Part shown: positions 40,421-48,707 of the stretch, piece after piece | Numbering within the stretch: the first letter of the stretch is position 1 | Layout: each line of letters opens with the position of its first letter | From: Aquabacterium soli | GTDB taxonomy: Bacteria; Pseudomonadota; Gammaproteobacteria; Burkholderiales; Burkholderiaceae_C | DNA: 64,000 nt | Direction of reading: 5' to 3' | Assembly: GCF_003933735.1 (NCBI RefSeq) | Contig: NZ_RSED01000021.1 | Location: 1 to 64,000, forward strand | Translations under genes and position numbers: made by a program | Notes under the pieces: model-generated | Database searches by the model: none | What the model was told of the DNA's origin: nothing | The model's input: the letters and a program-made list of their open reading frames with translations, nothing else

Positions 40421-40492
40421 CCCCTAGCGCCTGCGGCGCTCCCCCTCAAGGGGGCGCAGTCGGAGGACCGGCAAAGCCGGATCCTCGACTGC
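40421..40492. repeat. Intergenic REP-like element with nested hairpins
   Basis: Three adjacent inverted repeats: AGCGCC-N3-GGCGCT, CCCCCT-CA-AGGGGG, and a 17-nt-arm stem from GCAGTCG (40456) to CGACTGC (40492) with an AAA loop. The composition and arrangement resemble multi-copy intergenic hairpins seen in Comamonadaceae-type genomes. It fills most of the 138-nt acnD-prpF gap and could act in mRNA stability or be a mobile REP-type unit. Confidence 0.65.
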
Positions 40493-40554
40493 CGCTGGAT
40501 CAGGATCGTGGTCTGCGAGCGTCTGAGTGTTTGATGAAAATTGAAGGAAAGCTC

Positions 40555-41742
40555 ATGAGCCATCCCGCACAGACCAAGATCCCCGCCACCTACATCCGCG
40601 GCGGCACCAGCAAGGGCGTGTTCTTCCGCCTGCAGGATCTGCCCGCCGCTGCCCAAATGCCTGGCGAGGCGCGCGACAAGCTTTTCATGCGTGTGATCGG
40701 CAGCCCTGATCCGTATGCTGCGCACATCGACGGCATGGGCGGGGCCACCTCGTCCACGTCCAAATGCGTGATCCTGTCCAAGGCCAGCGTGCCCGACCAC
40801 GATGTGGACTACCTTTACGGCCAGGTCTCCATCGACAAGCCTTTCGTGGATTGGAGCGGCAACTGCGGCAACCTGTCCACGGCGGCCGGCTCCTTCGCCA
40901 TTCACGCCGGCCTGGTCGATCCCTCTCGCATCCCTGACAACGGCGTGGCCGTGGTCCGCATCTGGCAGGCCAACATCAAGAAGACCATCATCGCGCACGT
41001 GCCCGTGACCAACGGCCAGGTACAGGAGACGGGCGATTTCGAACTCGACGGCGTGACCTTCCCGGCCGCCGAGATCGTGCTCGAGTTCATGGACCCGTCG
41101 GACGATGGTGACGAGGGCGGCTCGATGTTCCCCACCGGCAACCTGGTGGATGACCTCGAAGTGCCCGGCGTGGGCACCTTCAAGGCCACGATGATCACCG
41201 CCGGCATCCCCACGGTGTTCGTCAACGCGAAAGACATCGGCTACACCGGCACCGAACTGCGCGAGCAGATCAACACCGACCCCGAAGCACTCAAGCGCTT
41301 CGAGGCCATCCGTGTGGCCGGCGCCCTGCGCATGGGCCTGATCAAGACGCCCGAAGAAGCAGCCACCCGCCAGCACACCCCCAAGATCGCCTTCGTGGCG
41401 CCGCCTACCGACTACGTGGCCTCCAGCGGCAAGACCATCCAGGCCGCCGATGTCGACCTGCTGGTGCGCGCCCTGTCCATGGGCAAGCTGCACCACGCGA
41501 TGATGGGCACGGCGGCCGTGGCCATCGGCACCGCGGCCGCCATCCCCGGCACGCTGGTCAACCAGGCCGCGGGCGGCGGCGAGCGCGAGGCGGTGCGCTT
41601 CGGCCACCCCTCCGGCACCTTGCGCGTGGGCGCCCAGGCCAAGCTGGTCAATGGACAGTGGACCGTCACCAAGGCCATCATGAGCCGCAGTGCCCGCATC
41701 CTGATGGAAGGATGGGTGCGGGTGCCGGGCGACACGTTCTGA
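40555..41742 (+). CDS. prpF: PrpF, AcnD-accessory isomerase
   Basis: A 395-residue protein of the PrpF/diaminopimelate-epimerase-like fold, known in other bacteria to be required for AcnD-type 2-methylcitrate dehydration, by isomerising the aconitate product or protecting the enzyme. The family start IPATYIRGGTSKGVFFRLQDLP and the MGGATSSTSK loop are present. The start at ATG 40555 has AAGGA six nt upstream. It is the last gene of the operon and a good terminator follows. Confidence 0.95.
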   Translation: MSHPAQTKIPATYIRGGTSKGVFFRLQDLPAAAQMPGEARDKLFMRVIGSPDPYAAHIDGMGGATSSTSKCVILSKASVPDHDVDYLYGQVSIDKPFVDWSGNCGNLSTAAGSFAIHAGLVDPSRIPDNGVAVVRIWQANIKKTIIAHVPVTNGQVQETGDFELDGVTFPAAEIVLEFMDPSDDGDEGGSMFPTGNLVDDLEVPGVGTFKATMITAGIPTVFVNAKDIGYTGTELREQINTDPEALKRFEAIRVAGALRMGLIKTPEEAATRQHTPKIAFVAPPTDYVASSGKTIQAADVDLLVRALSMGKLHHAMMGTAAVAIGTAAAIPGTLVNQAAGGGEREAVRFGHPSGTLRVGAQAKLVNGQWTVTKAIMSRSARILMEGWVRVPGDTF

Positions 41743-41842
41743 CGCTCAGGCTGATCACCCCGGCGGCCAGCCCATTCATCGACATGGACGCCTGAATCAG
41801 AAACACCCAGTTACGAGAATGGTTCAGGCCATTCATCCAGAG

Positions 41843-41871
41843 CCCGGAAGGCGCGATCCTCCGGGTTTTTT
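41843..41871 (+). terminator. Intrinsic terminator of the prp operon
   Basis: CCCGGAAGG and CCTCCGGG form a stem with one bulge around CGCGAT, followed by TTTTTT. It is 100 nt after the prpF stop. Confidence 0.85.
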
Positions 41872-41954
41872 CACGTCTGCAAGCACGATTTCCACGGTCA
41901 CAATATCCTCCGCGAACCAGGCGTTCGTGCCGATCGACTCTTGCTGTGACCCCG

Positions 41955-42620
41955 ATGACCCGCCACACCACCCTTTCGCTGAATGCGCTTGCCGCGCAAT
42001 CCCGCCGCGTGCGTCTGATGTCTCTGTCCCTCGGTGCCCTGATCGGCATGTGGGCCACGGTCTACCTGCCGCAAGTGCACGCCGCGGCCACCACCGAGCC
42101 CACCGGTGTCAAGGCGCCGGCCAAGCCCAAGGGCCCCTCGCTCAAGGAACGCAAGGAGCGCAAGGTCTCCGCCGCCAAGAAAGCGGCCGTCGCGGCCGGG
42201 GTGGAAACCAAGCTGGCTCCGCTGCCGGAGGCCTCCGGCGAACAGATCGCCGCCGCCCAGCGCGTGCTGATCGGCAAGTACGAGTGCGAATTCAAGAAAT
42301 CCGTGCTGGTGGACCGCAACGACGCCAACCCTGGCTACGTCAACCTCACCGAAGGCCGCCAGGTCTGGGTGATGAAGCCCGTGGTGTCTTCCACCGGCAC
42401 CATCCGCCTGGAAGACACCCGTGGCGAAGCGCTGATGCTGCAGATCGCCACCAAGTCCATGCTGATGAACGTCAAGACCGGCCAGCGCATGGTCGACGGC
42501 TGCATGCACGAGGTGCAGCGCGTGGCCATGGAAGAAATGCGCCGCAACCCACCGCCCTCCGTGTTCAACCTGGACGGCAAGTCGCCGCCGCCTGCCGCAG
42601 CGGCCGCCACGGCGCCCTGA
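41955..42620 (+). CDS. Exported hypothetical protein (221 aa)
   Basis: I do not recognise a named family. The N-terminus has a signal-peptide-like hydrophobic segment (about 22-43, ending VHAAA), then a Lys/Pro/Ala-rich linker with KERKERK and AAKKAAVAA (about 55-85), then a compact domain (about 90-185: GKYECEFKKSVLVDRN, YVNLTEGRQVWVMKPVVSSTGTIRLED) with one cysteine pair, and a Pro/Ala-rich tail. This suggests a periplasmic or outer-envelope protein. ATG 41955 is chosen; a GTG 9 nt upstream is possible. It lies between the prp terminator and acnB, with its own downstream hairpin. Confidence 0.75.
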   Translation: MTRHTTLSLNALAAQSRRVRLMSLSLGALIGMWATVYLPQVHAAATTEPTGVKAPAKPKGPSLKERKERKVSAAKKAAVAAGVETKLAPLPEASGEQIAAAQRVLIGKYECEFKKSVLVDRNDANPGYVNLTEGRQVWVMKPVVSSTGTIRLEDTRGEALMLQIATKSMLMNVKTGQRMVDGCMHEVQRVAMEEMRRNPPPSVFNLDGKSPPPAAAAATAP

Positions 42621-42660
42621 ACCACCCCCACCGGGGCCGAGAGGCCCCGCCTCCTACAAA

Positions 42661-42694
42661 CGGCGCTTGCAGCTTGCTGCGGCGCCGATTTTCA
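42661..42694 (+). terminator. Hairpin terminator after the exported protein
   Basis: CGGCGC...GCGCCG with an inner GCAGC/GCTGC stem, followed by ATTTTC. A second GC hairpin (GGGGCC-GAGA-GGCCCC, 42633-42648) precedes it directly after the stop codon. Confidence 0.65.
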
Positions 42695-42835
42695 TTGGGT
42701 GGAGGGCAGCAGATCCCGCCTCAGCGTCGCAGGAAGAACGCCACCAAATGCACGCGGGACGCATTTACCGCGCTCCGAACCGCCCCAAGGCGATGCGCGC
42801 GCGCCAATCAAGCCCGATTTGGACAACTCAATTGA

Positions 42836-42847
42836 GTGTTTTGTCTG
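42836..42847. promoter_or_regulatory. 12-bp palindrome upstream of acnB
   Basis: ACTCAATTGAGT is a perfect palindrome within an AT-rich island, 157 nt upstream of the acnB ATG. The 383-nt gap 42621-43003 otherwise holds the two hairpins listed with the previous gene and about 150 nt of leader without clear -35/-10 hexamers. It could be an operator; no regulator can be named. Confidence 0.35.
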
Positions 42848-43003
42848 CCCAAGGGTGGTCATAACCCTCGTGGTAAGCGAGAATAGCGGTCTGCACAGAA
42901 ATTGCATTCTTGTGCCTTCGCACGCGCGCGCCGCTCACGACGTGAACGTTCGCGTCTGAAGCTTCCGCTTGATCTTTGCCCTTCCCTACCCCAGGTGAAC
43001 ACC

Positions 43004-45595
43004 ATGTTGCAAGCCTATCGCCAACACGTTGCCGAGCGCGCCGCGCTGGGCATTCCCCCTCTGGCCCTGTCCGCCCAGCAAACCGCTGAGCTGATCGAAC
43101 TCATCAAGAACCCGCCCGCTGGCGAGGAAGCGTTCCTGCTCGATCTGCTGACGCACCGCGTGCCCCCGGGCGTGGACGATGCCGCCAAGGTGAAGGCCTC
43201 CTTCCTGACGGCCGTGGCCGATGGCGAACTGCCCGTCGCGCTGATCAGCCGCGCCAAGGCCACCGAGCTGCTGGGCACCATGGTCGGCGGCTACAACGTC
43301 AAGCCCCTGGTCGATCTGCTGCCTGATGCCGAAGTCGGCACCATCGCCGCCGATGCGCTCAAGAAGACGCTGCTGATGTTCGACTTCTTCCATGACGTGT
43401 CCGAGCTGGCCAAGGCCGGCAACGTCAATGCCAAGAATGTGATCCAGTCCTGGGCCGATGCCGAGTGGTTCACCACCCGTCCGCCCGTGGCCAAGAAAAT
43501 CACCGTGACCGTGTTCAAGGTGCCTGGCGAGACCAACACCGACGACCTGTCGCCCGCCCCGGACGCCTGGAGCCGCCCCGACATCCCGATGCACTACCTG
43601 GCGATGCTCAAGAACGCACGCCCGGACGCGCAGTTCAAGCCTGAAGAAGACGGCAAGCGCGGCCCAATGCAGTTCATCGAAGACCTGAAGAAGAAGGGCA
43701 ACCTGGTCGCCTACGTGGGCGACGTGGTCGGCACCGGCTCTTCGCGCAAGTCCGCCACCAACAGCGTGATCTGGGCCACCGGCGAAGACATTCCCTTCGT
43801 GCCCAACAAGCGCTTCGGCGGCGTCACCCTGGGCGGCAAGATCGCCCCCATCTTCTTCAACACGCAGGAAGACTCCGGCTCGCTGCCCATCGAAGTGGAC
43901 GTTTCCAACTTCGAAATGGGTGACGTGCTCGACGTGTACCCGTACGAAGGCAAGATCGAGAAGAACGGCGCTGTCGCTGCCAACTTCGAGCTGAAGTCGC
44001 AAGTGCTGCTCGACGAAGTGCAGGCCGGCGGCCGCATCAACCTGATCATCGGCCGCTCGCTCACCGGCAAGGCCCGCGAGTTCCTGGGGCTGCCCGCCTC
44101 CACCCTGTTCCGCCTGCCGCAAGCGCCCAAGGACAGCGGCAAGGGCTTCTCTCTGGCCCAGAAGATGGTCGGCCGCGCCTGCGGTCTGCCTGAAGGCCAG
44201 GGCGTGCGCCCGGGCACCTACTGCGAACCCAAGATGACCACGGTCGGCTCGCAGGACACCACCGGCCCGATGACCCGCGACGAGCTGAAGGACCTGGCCT
44301 GCCTGGGCTTCAGCGCCGACATGGTGATGCAGTCCTTCTGCCACACCGCGGCCTACCCCAAGCCCGTGGACGTGAAGATGCACCGCGAGCTGCCCGCCTT
44401 CATCAGCAACCGCGGCGGCGTGGCCCTGCGTCCTGGCGACGGCGTGATCCACAGCTGGCTGAACCGCCTGCTGCTGCCCGACACCGTCGGCACCGGCGGC
44501 GATTCGCACACCCGCTTCCCGATCGGCATCTCCTTCCCCGCCGGTTCCGGCCTGGTGGCCTTCGCCGCCGCCACGGGCGTGATGCCGCTGGACATGCCCG
44601 AATCCGTGCTGGTGCGCTTCAAGGGCAAGATGCAGCCCGGCATCACCCTGCGTGACCTGGTGCATGCCATCCCCCTGTACGCCATCAAGGCCGGTCTGCT
44701 GACCGTGGCCAAGGCTGGCAAGAAGAACATCTTCTCGGGCCGCATCCTCGAAATCGAAGGCTTGCCTGAACTGAAGGTCGAGCAAGCGTTCGAGCTGTCC
44801 GACGCTTCGGCCGAGCGCTCTGCCGCCGGCTGCACCGTGCACCTGAACAAGGAGCCGGTGATCGAGTACATGCAGTCCAACATCGTGCTCATGAAGAACA
44901 TGATTGCGAACGGCTATGCCGACGCCCGCACCCTGCAGCGCCGCATCGCCTCGATGGAAGCCTGGCTGGCCAACCCGCAACTGCTCAAGGGCGACGCGGA
45001 CGCCGACTACGCCGCCGTGATCGAGATCGACCTGGCCGACATCAAGGAACCCATCCTGTGCGCGCCCAACGATCCGGACGACGCCCGCACGCTGACGGAA
45101 GTGCAAGGCACCAAGATCGATGAAGTCTTCATCGGTTCGTGCATGACCAACATCGGTCACTTCCGCGCCGCGTCCAAGCTGCTCGAAGGCAAGAAGGACA
45201 TCCCCGTGCGTCTGTGGGTGGCACCGCCCACCAAGATGGATGCCGCGGAGCTGACCAAGGAAGGCCACTACAACACGCTGGGCGGCGCTGGTGCCCGCAT
45301 GGAAATGCCCGGCTGCTCGCTGTGCATGGGCAACCAGGCCCAAGTGAAGGAAGGCGCCACCGTGGTGTCCACCTCCACCCGCAACTTCCCGAACCGCCTG
45401 GGCAAGAACTCCAACGTGTTCCTGGCCTCGGCCGAGCTGGCCTCCATCGCCTCCAAGCTGGGCCGCATCCCCACGGTCGAGGAATACCACGCCGACATGG
45501 GCGTGATCACCAAGGACGCCGACAAGATCTACCGTTACATGAACTTCAACCAGATTGAAGAGTACGTGGAAACCGCCAAGGCTGTGAACGCCTGA
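43004..45595 (+). CDS. acnB: Aconitate hydratase B (bifunctional aconitase / 2-methylisocitrate dehydratase)
   Basis: Main TCA-cycle aconitase of proteobacteria; AcnB also hydrates 2-methylaconitate in the methylcitrate cycle. From ATG 43004 ([16 protein letters not shown]) it has 863 residues; a longer upstream frame lacks family similarity. It has the N-terminal HEAT-like domain specific to AcnB, swivel domain ([16 protein letters not shown]) and [4Fe-4S] ligands Cys713, Cys771 and Cys774 (GSCMTN, CSLC), in the same spacing as E. coli AcnB. It has its own terminator. Confidence 0.97.
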   Translation: MLQAYRQHVAERAALGIPPLALSAQQTAELIELIKNPPAGEEAFLLDLLTHRVPPGVDDAAKVKASFLTAVADGELPVALISRAKATELLGTMVGGYNVKPLVDLLPDAEVGTIAADALKKTLLMFDFFHDVSELAKAGNVNAKNVIQSWADAEWFTTRPPVAKKITVTVFKVPGETNTDDLSPAPDAWSRPDIPMHYLAMLKNARPDAQFKPEEDGKRGPMQFIEDLKKKGNLVAYVGDVVGTGSSRKSATNSVIWATGEDIPFVPNKRFGGVTLGGKIAPIFFNTQEDSGSLPIEVDVSNFEMGDVLDVYPYEGKIEKNGAVAANFELKSQVLLDEVQAGGRINLIIGRSLTGKAREFLGLPASTLFRLPQAPKDSGKGFSLAQKMVGRACGLPEGQGVRPGTYCEPKMTTVGSQDTTGPMTRDELKDLACLGFSADMVMQSFCHTAAYPKPVDVKMHRELPAFISNRGGVALRPGDGVIHSWLNRLLLPDTVGTGGDSHTRFPIGISFPAGSGLVAFAAATGVMPLDMPESVLVRFKGKMQPGITLRDLVHAIPLYAIKAGLLTVAKAGKKNIFSGRILEIEGLPELKVEQAFELSDASAERSAAGCTVHLNKEPVIEYMQSNIVLMKNMIANGYADARTLQRRIASMEAWLANPQLLKGDADADYAAVIEIDLADIKEPILCAPNDPDDARTLTEVQGTKIDEVFIGSCMTNIGHFRAASKLLEGKKDIPVRLWVAPPTKMDAAELTKEGHYNTLGGAGARMEMPGCSLCMGNQAQVKEGATVVSTSTRNFPNRLGKNSNVFLASAELASIASKLGRIPTVEEYHADMGVITKDADKIYRYMNFNQIEEYVETAKAVNA

Positions 45596-45657
45596 TCCGT
45601 TCAGGTTGGCGCTTGGCTCGGGACATGATCCCGGCCCAGGTAGCCTGAATGGTCTGA

Positions 45658-45692
45658 ATGGCCCGCATGGAGCAATCCGGCGGGCCATTTTT
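45658..45692 (+). terminator. Intrinsic terminator of acnB
   Basis: ATGGCCCGC and GCGGGCCAT form a perfect 9-bp stem with a 13-nt loop, followed by TTTTTC. It starts 62 nt after the acnB stop. Confidence 0.88.
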
Positions 45693-45812
45693 CTTGATTT
45701 TTCAGATTAAAGGTTCCATTCATCATTTGTAATGAAGGCTCAGAAATGGCTACAGTCTTTCAATAAGCAGTCCGAAAAAGACGTTAATCCTTGGATGGGA
45801 AGGGAGTTTCCC

Positions 45813-46280
45813 ATGAGCAACGTATCAGCCATCACCGGTATCAGCCGCGTCACCCGCCCTGTTTCCAGCGACACCCAGATCGGGCTGTTGCAGCGTCGCC
45901 TTGAGGCGCTCGACAAGCAGCGCGCCAGTGCCGCATCGAGCAACGACGAAACCGCCACCTACCGCCTGCAGGCCCTGACCCAGCAGATGGGACTTCTGCA
46001 GACCCAGATCGGTCAACTGCAACAGGCTGCCAACGCTGCCGCACAACAAGCAGGGGTGCCCGAGCCTGAAGAGGACGACTCGGAGATCGCCGAGGACACG
46101 AGCGAACTCGGTCAACCCTCGGACACGCCGACCACCACCAGGCGAGCCTCACCGCCGCCTGAGGAACGCCCGACCAATGTGGCCCAGGAAGCCCGCAATG
46201 CGCAGCGTGACGCTGCAGCGGTGGCCCGCAATCGCGCGGAGGGCTCGCTGGTGGGCTCCAACGTCGACACCTACGCCTGA
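45813..46280 (+). CDS. Small coiled-coil protein, possibly FlxA-like
   Basis: A 155-residue hydrophilic protein. It starts at ATG 45813 (MSNVSAITGISRVTR), chosen because AGGGAG lies six nt upstream. A Leu/Gln-rich coiled coil (about 22-75: IGLLQRRLEALDKQ, LQALTQQMGLLQTQIGQLQQ) is followed by an acidic then Pro/Thr/Arg-rich disordered tail. The LLQ-heptad pattern resembles FlxA-type proteins, but the similarity is weak. There is no signal peptide. It stands alone between the acnB terminator and the MarR-type regulator. Confidence 0.65.
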   Translation: MSNVSAITGISRVTRPVSSDTQIGLLQRRLEALDKQRASAASSNDETATYRLQALTQQMGLLQTQIGQLQQAANAAAQQAGVPEPEEDDSEIAEDTSELGQPSDTPTTTRRASPPPEERPTNVAQEARNAQRDAAAVARNRAEGSLVGSNVDTYA

Positions 46281-46320
46281 TCAGCTGCTGGAAGAGCGAG
46301 GGATTTTGGCGCGCCCCTTA

Positions 46321-46340
46321 ATTTCAGTATTGACAGAAAT
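46321..46340. promoter_or_regulatory. Operator copy 1, in the promoter of the GbsR/MarR-type gene
   Basis: ATTTCAGT-ATTG-ACAGAAAT is a 20-bp near-palindrome with one asymmetric position per arm. It covers the -35 hexamer TTGACA (46330-46335). The same half-sites recur, in inverse orientation, at 46910-46929 with a different spacer. Confidence 0.75.
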
Positions 46341-46357
46341 TACAGTCAGACTATAGT
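46330..46357 (+). promoter_or_regulatory. Sigma-70 promoter of the GbsR/MarR-type gene
   Basis: TTGACA (46330-46335) and TATAGT (46352-46357) at 16-nt spacing, only 6 nt before the ATG at 46364. The transcript would therefore have a very short leader or be leaderless; no Shine-Dalgarno is visible between. Confidence 0.75.
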
Positions 46358-46363
46358 GACGCC

Positions 46364-46888
46364 ATGGAACTCTCTGATGTCGCTCGCAAGTTCGTGGTTC
46401 ACTGGGGTGAAATGGGCTCTGCCTGGGGTGTGAACCGCACCGTCTCGCAGATCCACGCCCTGCTCTTCTTCCACGGTCGCCCTCTGCATGCCGAAGACAT
46501 CGCCGAAACCTTGGGCGTGGCGCGCTCCAATGTGAGCAACAGCCTCAAGGAGCTGCTCAACTGGAAGCTGGTGCGCACCACGCAGCTGCTCGGCGATCGG
46601 CGTGACTACTTTGAGACCTCTCTAGACGTGTGGGAGCTGTTCCGCACCGTGATCCGAGAGCGCAAGGAGCGCGAGTTCGACCCCACCACCCGCATGCTGC
46701 AGGATCTCGTCAACCAGTCTGGCTTTGCCAAGGAGCCCCCCGATGCACAAGACCGGGTCCGCGAGACACTCAAGCTGATGCAGTCGGTCGGCTCCTGGTC
46801 CGACGAAATGCTCCGACTGTCGCCCTCCACGCTCGAAAAGGTCATGCGCATGGGGGCCAGCGTGCAGAAATTCGTGCGGGGCTCGTAA
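46364..46888 (+). CDS. GbsR/MarR-family transcriptional regulator
   Basis: A 174-residue winged-helix protein of the GbsR/MarR type. The wHTH is about 24-85 (VNRTVSQIHALLFFHGRPLHAEDIAETLGVARSNVSNSLKELLNWKLVRTTQLLGDRRDYFE), followed by a C-terminal helical dimerisation region. Its -35 box lies inside operator copy 1 and a second operator precedes the next gene, so it is probably an autorepressor that also controls the five-gene operon downstream. The ligand is unknown. Its stop codon lies within an intrinsic terminator. Confidence 0.88.
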   Translation: MELSDVARKFVVHWGEMGSAWGVNRTVSQIHALLFFHGRPLHAEDIAETLGVARSNVSNSLKELLNWKLVRTTQLLGDRRDYFETSLDVWELFRTVIRERKEREFDPTTRMLQDLVNQSGFAKEPPDAQDRVRETLKLMQSVGSWSDEMLRLSPSTLEKVMRMGASVQKFVRGS

Positions 46889-46901
46889 GGCCCCTTTTTT
46901 T
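46878..46901 (+). terminator. Intrinsic terminator overlapping the regulator's stop codon
   Basis: GGGGC-N7-GCCCC followed by seven T. The TAA of the regulator (46886-46888) lies in the loop, so a ribosome finishing translation could transiently block the hairpin. It isolates the regulator mRNA from the operon downstream. Confidence 0.8.
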
Positions 46902-46909
46902 GATCGTTT

Positions 46910-46929
46910 ATTTCTGTTTTTACTGAAAT
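46910..46929. promoter_or_regulatory. Operator copy 2, upstream of the DUF393 operon
   Basis: ATTTCTGT-TTTT-ACTGAAAT, the reverse complement of operator copy 1 in both arms, differing only in the spacer. It sits 9 nt after the terminator T-run and 17 nt before the DUF393 ATG. The operon promoter must overlap it, but no strong -35/-10 pair is evident. Confidence 0.75.
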
Positions 46930-46946
46930 TTCATAAGGAGTCGATC

Positions 46947-47399
46947 ATGAACCAAGCCCGATACCCCCTGACGATCTACTACGACGCCTCTTGCCGGCTC
47001 TGTGATGGCGAGATGCGCAACCTGATGCTGCGCAATACCGAAGGGCTGCTGACATTCGTCGACGCCTCGGCGCCCGGTTTTGCATCGCCCATCATCAACA
47101 CCACCCAGAGCGATCTGCTGGCCTGCATCCATGCCCAATGGGCGGACGGGCAAGTGATCACCGGGGTGGAAGTGTTTCGCCACGCCTATGGCGCCGTGGG
47201 CCTGGGTTGGCTGACCGCACCCACCGCCTGGCCTGTGCTGCGTCAGTGGGCCGATCGAACCTACCCGTGGCTGGTGCGCCATCGCCACCAGGTGCCTCGC
47301 TGGCTGGTGGCCGGCCTGTTCGAGGGCCCCACCCGCTGGGCAGCGGAGCGAGCCGCCCGCCGGGCCCATTGCCGGGACAACCATTGCGCCATGCGCTGA
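46947..47399 (+). CDS. DUF393 (DCC family) thiol-disulfide oxidoreductase-like protein
   Basis: A 150-residue protein with the N-terminal DCC-type motif IYYDASCRLCDGEM (Cys16-x2-Cys19-Asp20), the thioredoxin-like CxxC of the DUF393 family. It also has the conserved aromatic/Trp-rich helix region (WLTAPTAWPVLRQWADRTYPW). AAGGAG lies 6-7 nt before the ATG. It is the first gene of a five-gene run with gaps of 10, -4, -10 and -4 nt. A redox role on a membrane partner is inferred. Confidence 0.85.
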   Translation: MNQARYPLTIYYDASCRLCDGEMRNLMLRNTEGLLTFVDASAPGFASPIINTTQSDLLACIHAQWADGQVITGVEVFRHAYGAVGLGWLTAPTAWPVLRQWADRTYPWLVRHRHQVPRWLVAGLFEGPTRWAAERAARRAHCRDNHCAMR

Positions 47400-47409
47400 G
47401 GAGAACACC

Positions 47410-47823
47410 ATGGACACCTCTCTCTTCCTGCTGTCGCTGCTGATCGCGGTGGCCGGTCCCATCGTGGCCGTGTCCTACCTGCGTCCCATCCTGCTGAAGG
47501 TGCTGCGGTCTTTCTGCGATGCCGACGGCGGCGCCGAGTTCTGGGTGCGCAGCGCCTACCTGCTGGCGGTGTGCGGCACGGTGTTCATGACCCTGGTCTT
47601 CGGGCAGTTCGACCCCGATGCCAGCGTCGTCGACGCCATGCGCCGGGCCTTGCTGACCGTCATCTCCGGTGTGTTCCTGACCGTGGCCTTCATCTCCACC
47701 CGGGTGTGGGGCCAGGTGCGGCTGATCATGGAAGGCCAGAAGGTCTCCGCACCGGATCGGGCTCATCCACCCGGCACTGGAGCCGACGCCTCATGGCCTG
47801 CTGACCCGGGAGCCCGATCATGA
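47410..47823 (+). CDS. Hypothetical inner-membrane protein (137 aa)
   Basis: Predicted to have three transmembrane helices (about 5-24, 48-66, 80-98), with CDADGGAEFW between the first two and a Pro/Ala-rich cytoplasmic tail. I do not recognise the family. GAGGAG precedes the ATG by about 8 nt. Its 3' end overlaps the SDR gene in ATGA, so the tail may be partly shaped by the overlap. Confidence 0.75.
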   Translation: MDTSLFLLSLLIAVAGPIVAVSYLRPILLKVLRSFCDADGGAEFWVRSAYLLAVCGTVFMTLVFGQFDPDASVVDAMRRALLTVISGVFLTVAFISTRVWGQVRLIMEGQKVSAPDRAHPPGTGADASWPADPGARS

Positions 47824-48707
47824 AGGTGCTGTTGTGCGGAGCCCAAGGCTTCATCGGCCGGCACCTCGCCCGCTCGCTCACGACGGCCGGCCATCAGGTG
47901 ATCGGGGCAGGCTCCGGCCGCAGGCCACAACCCGGCCTGCTGAAGGTGGACTTTGTCCAGGACACGGATGTCGCACGCTGGCTGCCCAGGGTTCAGGGCT
48001 TCGATGCAGTGGTGAACGCGGTGGGGGTGCTGCGCGACACGGCAACGCGACCCCTGCAGTCGGTCCACGAGACGGTGCCCAAGGCCTTGTTCGATGCCTG
48101 TGCTCTGGCTGGTGTGCGTCGTGTGGTGCAGATATCGGCGCTGGGCATCGAAGGCAACCCGACACGCTATGCCTGCACCAAGCTGGCGGCCGACCAGCAT
48201 TTGCTGGCCTTGACGCAGTCCGGGCGGCTGGACGGCGTCGTGCTTCGCCCCAGCATCGTGTTCGGGCGTGGGGGCGACAGCAGCCGCCTCTTCATGGCGC
48301 TGGCACGCAGCCCCTGGCTTGCGCTGCCGGGGCCCGTGATCAAGGCGCGCGTGCAACCCGTGGCGGTGCAGGACCTGGCCGACGCCGTGGCCGCCTTGCT
48401 GAGCGGTGAAGGGCTGGAGCACACAGGCATCCTGCCCTGCGTAGGCCCATCCTCGCTGGGCCTGGCCGAGTTCATCGCCAGCCTGCGCCACCAACTGGGG
48501 CACCGCCCTGCCAGGATGCGGCACCTGCCGGCCCCGCTGACCCGCTGGAGCGCGCGGGTGGGTGATGCGCTGCCCTTCGCCCCCTGGTGCAGCGAAACCC
48601 TGGCCCTGCTCGCGCAGGACAACGTGGGACCGGCCGAGACCCTGCCCAGCCTGCTGGGGCGGCCCGCGCTGCCCCATCAACGGATGGTGGAGGCCGCATG
48701 GCGCTGA
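47820..48707 (+). CDS. NAD(P)-binding atypical SDR / epimerase-like protein
   Basis: A 295-residue extended/atypical short-chain dehydrogenase. The Rossmann loop GAQGFIG is at 7-13, with Asn66 in VVNAVGVL and the YxxxK pair Tyr117-Lys121. It resembles NmrA/complex-I 39-kDa-like NAD(P)H-binding proteins. In many bacteria this domain is fused to a C-terminal DoxX-like membrane domain; here the DoxX-like part is a separate, overlapping gene directly downstream. Substrate unknown. Confidence 0.85.
   Translation: MKVLLCGAQGFIGRHLARSLTTAGHQVIGAGSGRRPQPGLLKVDFVQDTDVARWLPRVQGFDAVVNAVGVLRDTATRPLQSVHETVPKALFDACALAGVRRVVQISALGIEGNPTRYACTKLAADQHLLALTQSGRLDGVVLRPSIVFGRGGDSSRLFMALARSPWLALPGPVIKARVQPVAVQDLADAVAALLSGEGLEHTGILPCVGPSSLGLAEFIASLRHQLGHRPARMRHLPAPLTRWSARVGDALPFAPWCSETLALLAQDNVGPAETLPSLLGRPALPHQRMVEAAWR

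Noticed and set aside
39523-41607. 694-codon minus-strand open frame across acnD and prpF
   Set aside because: Antisense to two well-supported genes and spans the hairpin cluster between them.
42902-43003. N-terminal extension of AcnB by 34 codons
   Set aside because: The extension is Arg/Ser-rich with no similarity to AcnB, whose family start coincides with ATG 43004.
42986-45688. 900-codon minus-strand open frame
   Set aside because: Exact antisense shadow of acnB, with Gly/His/Val/Leu bias and no domain.
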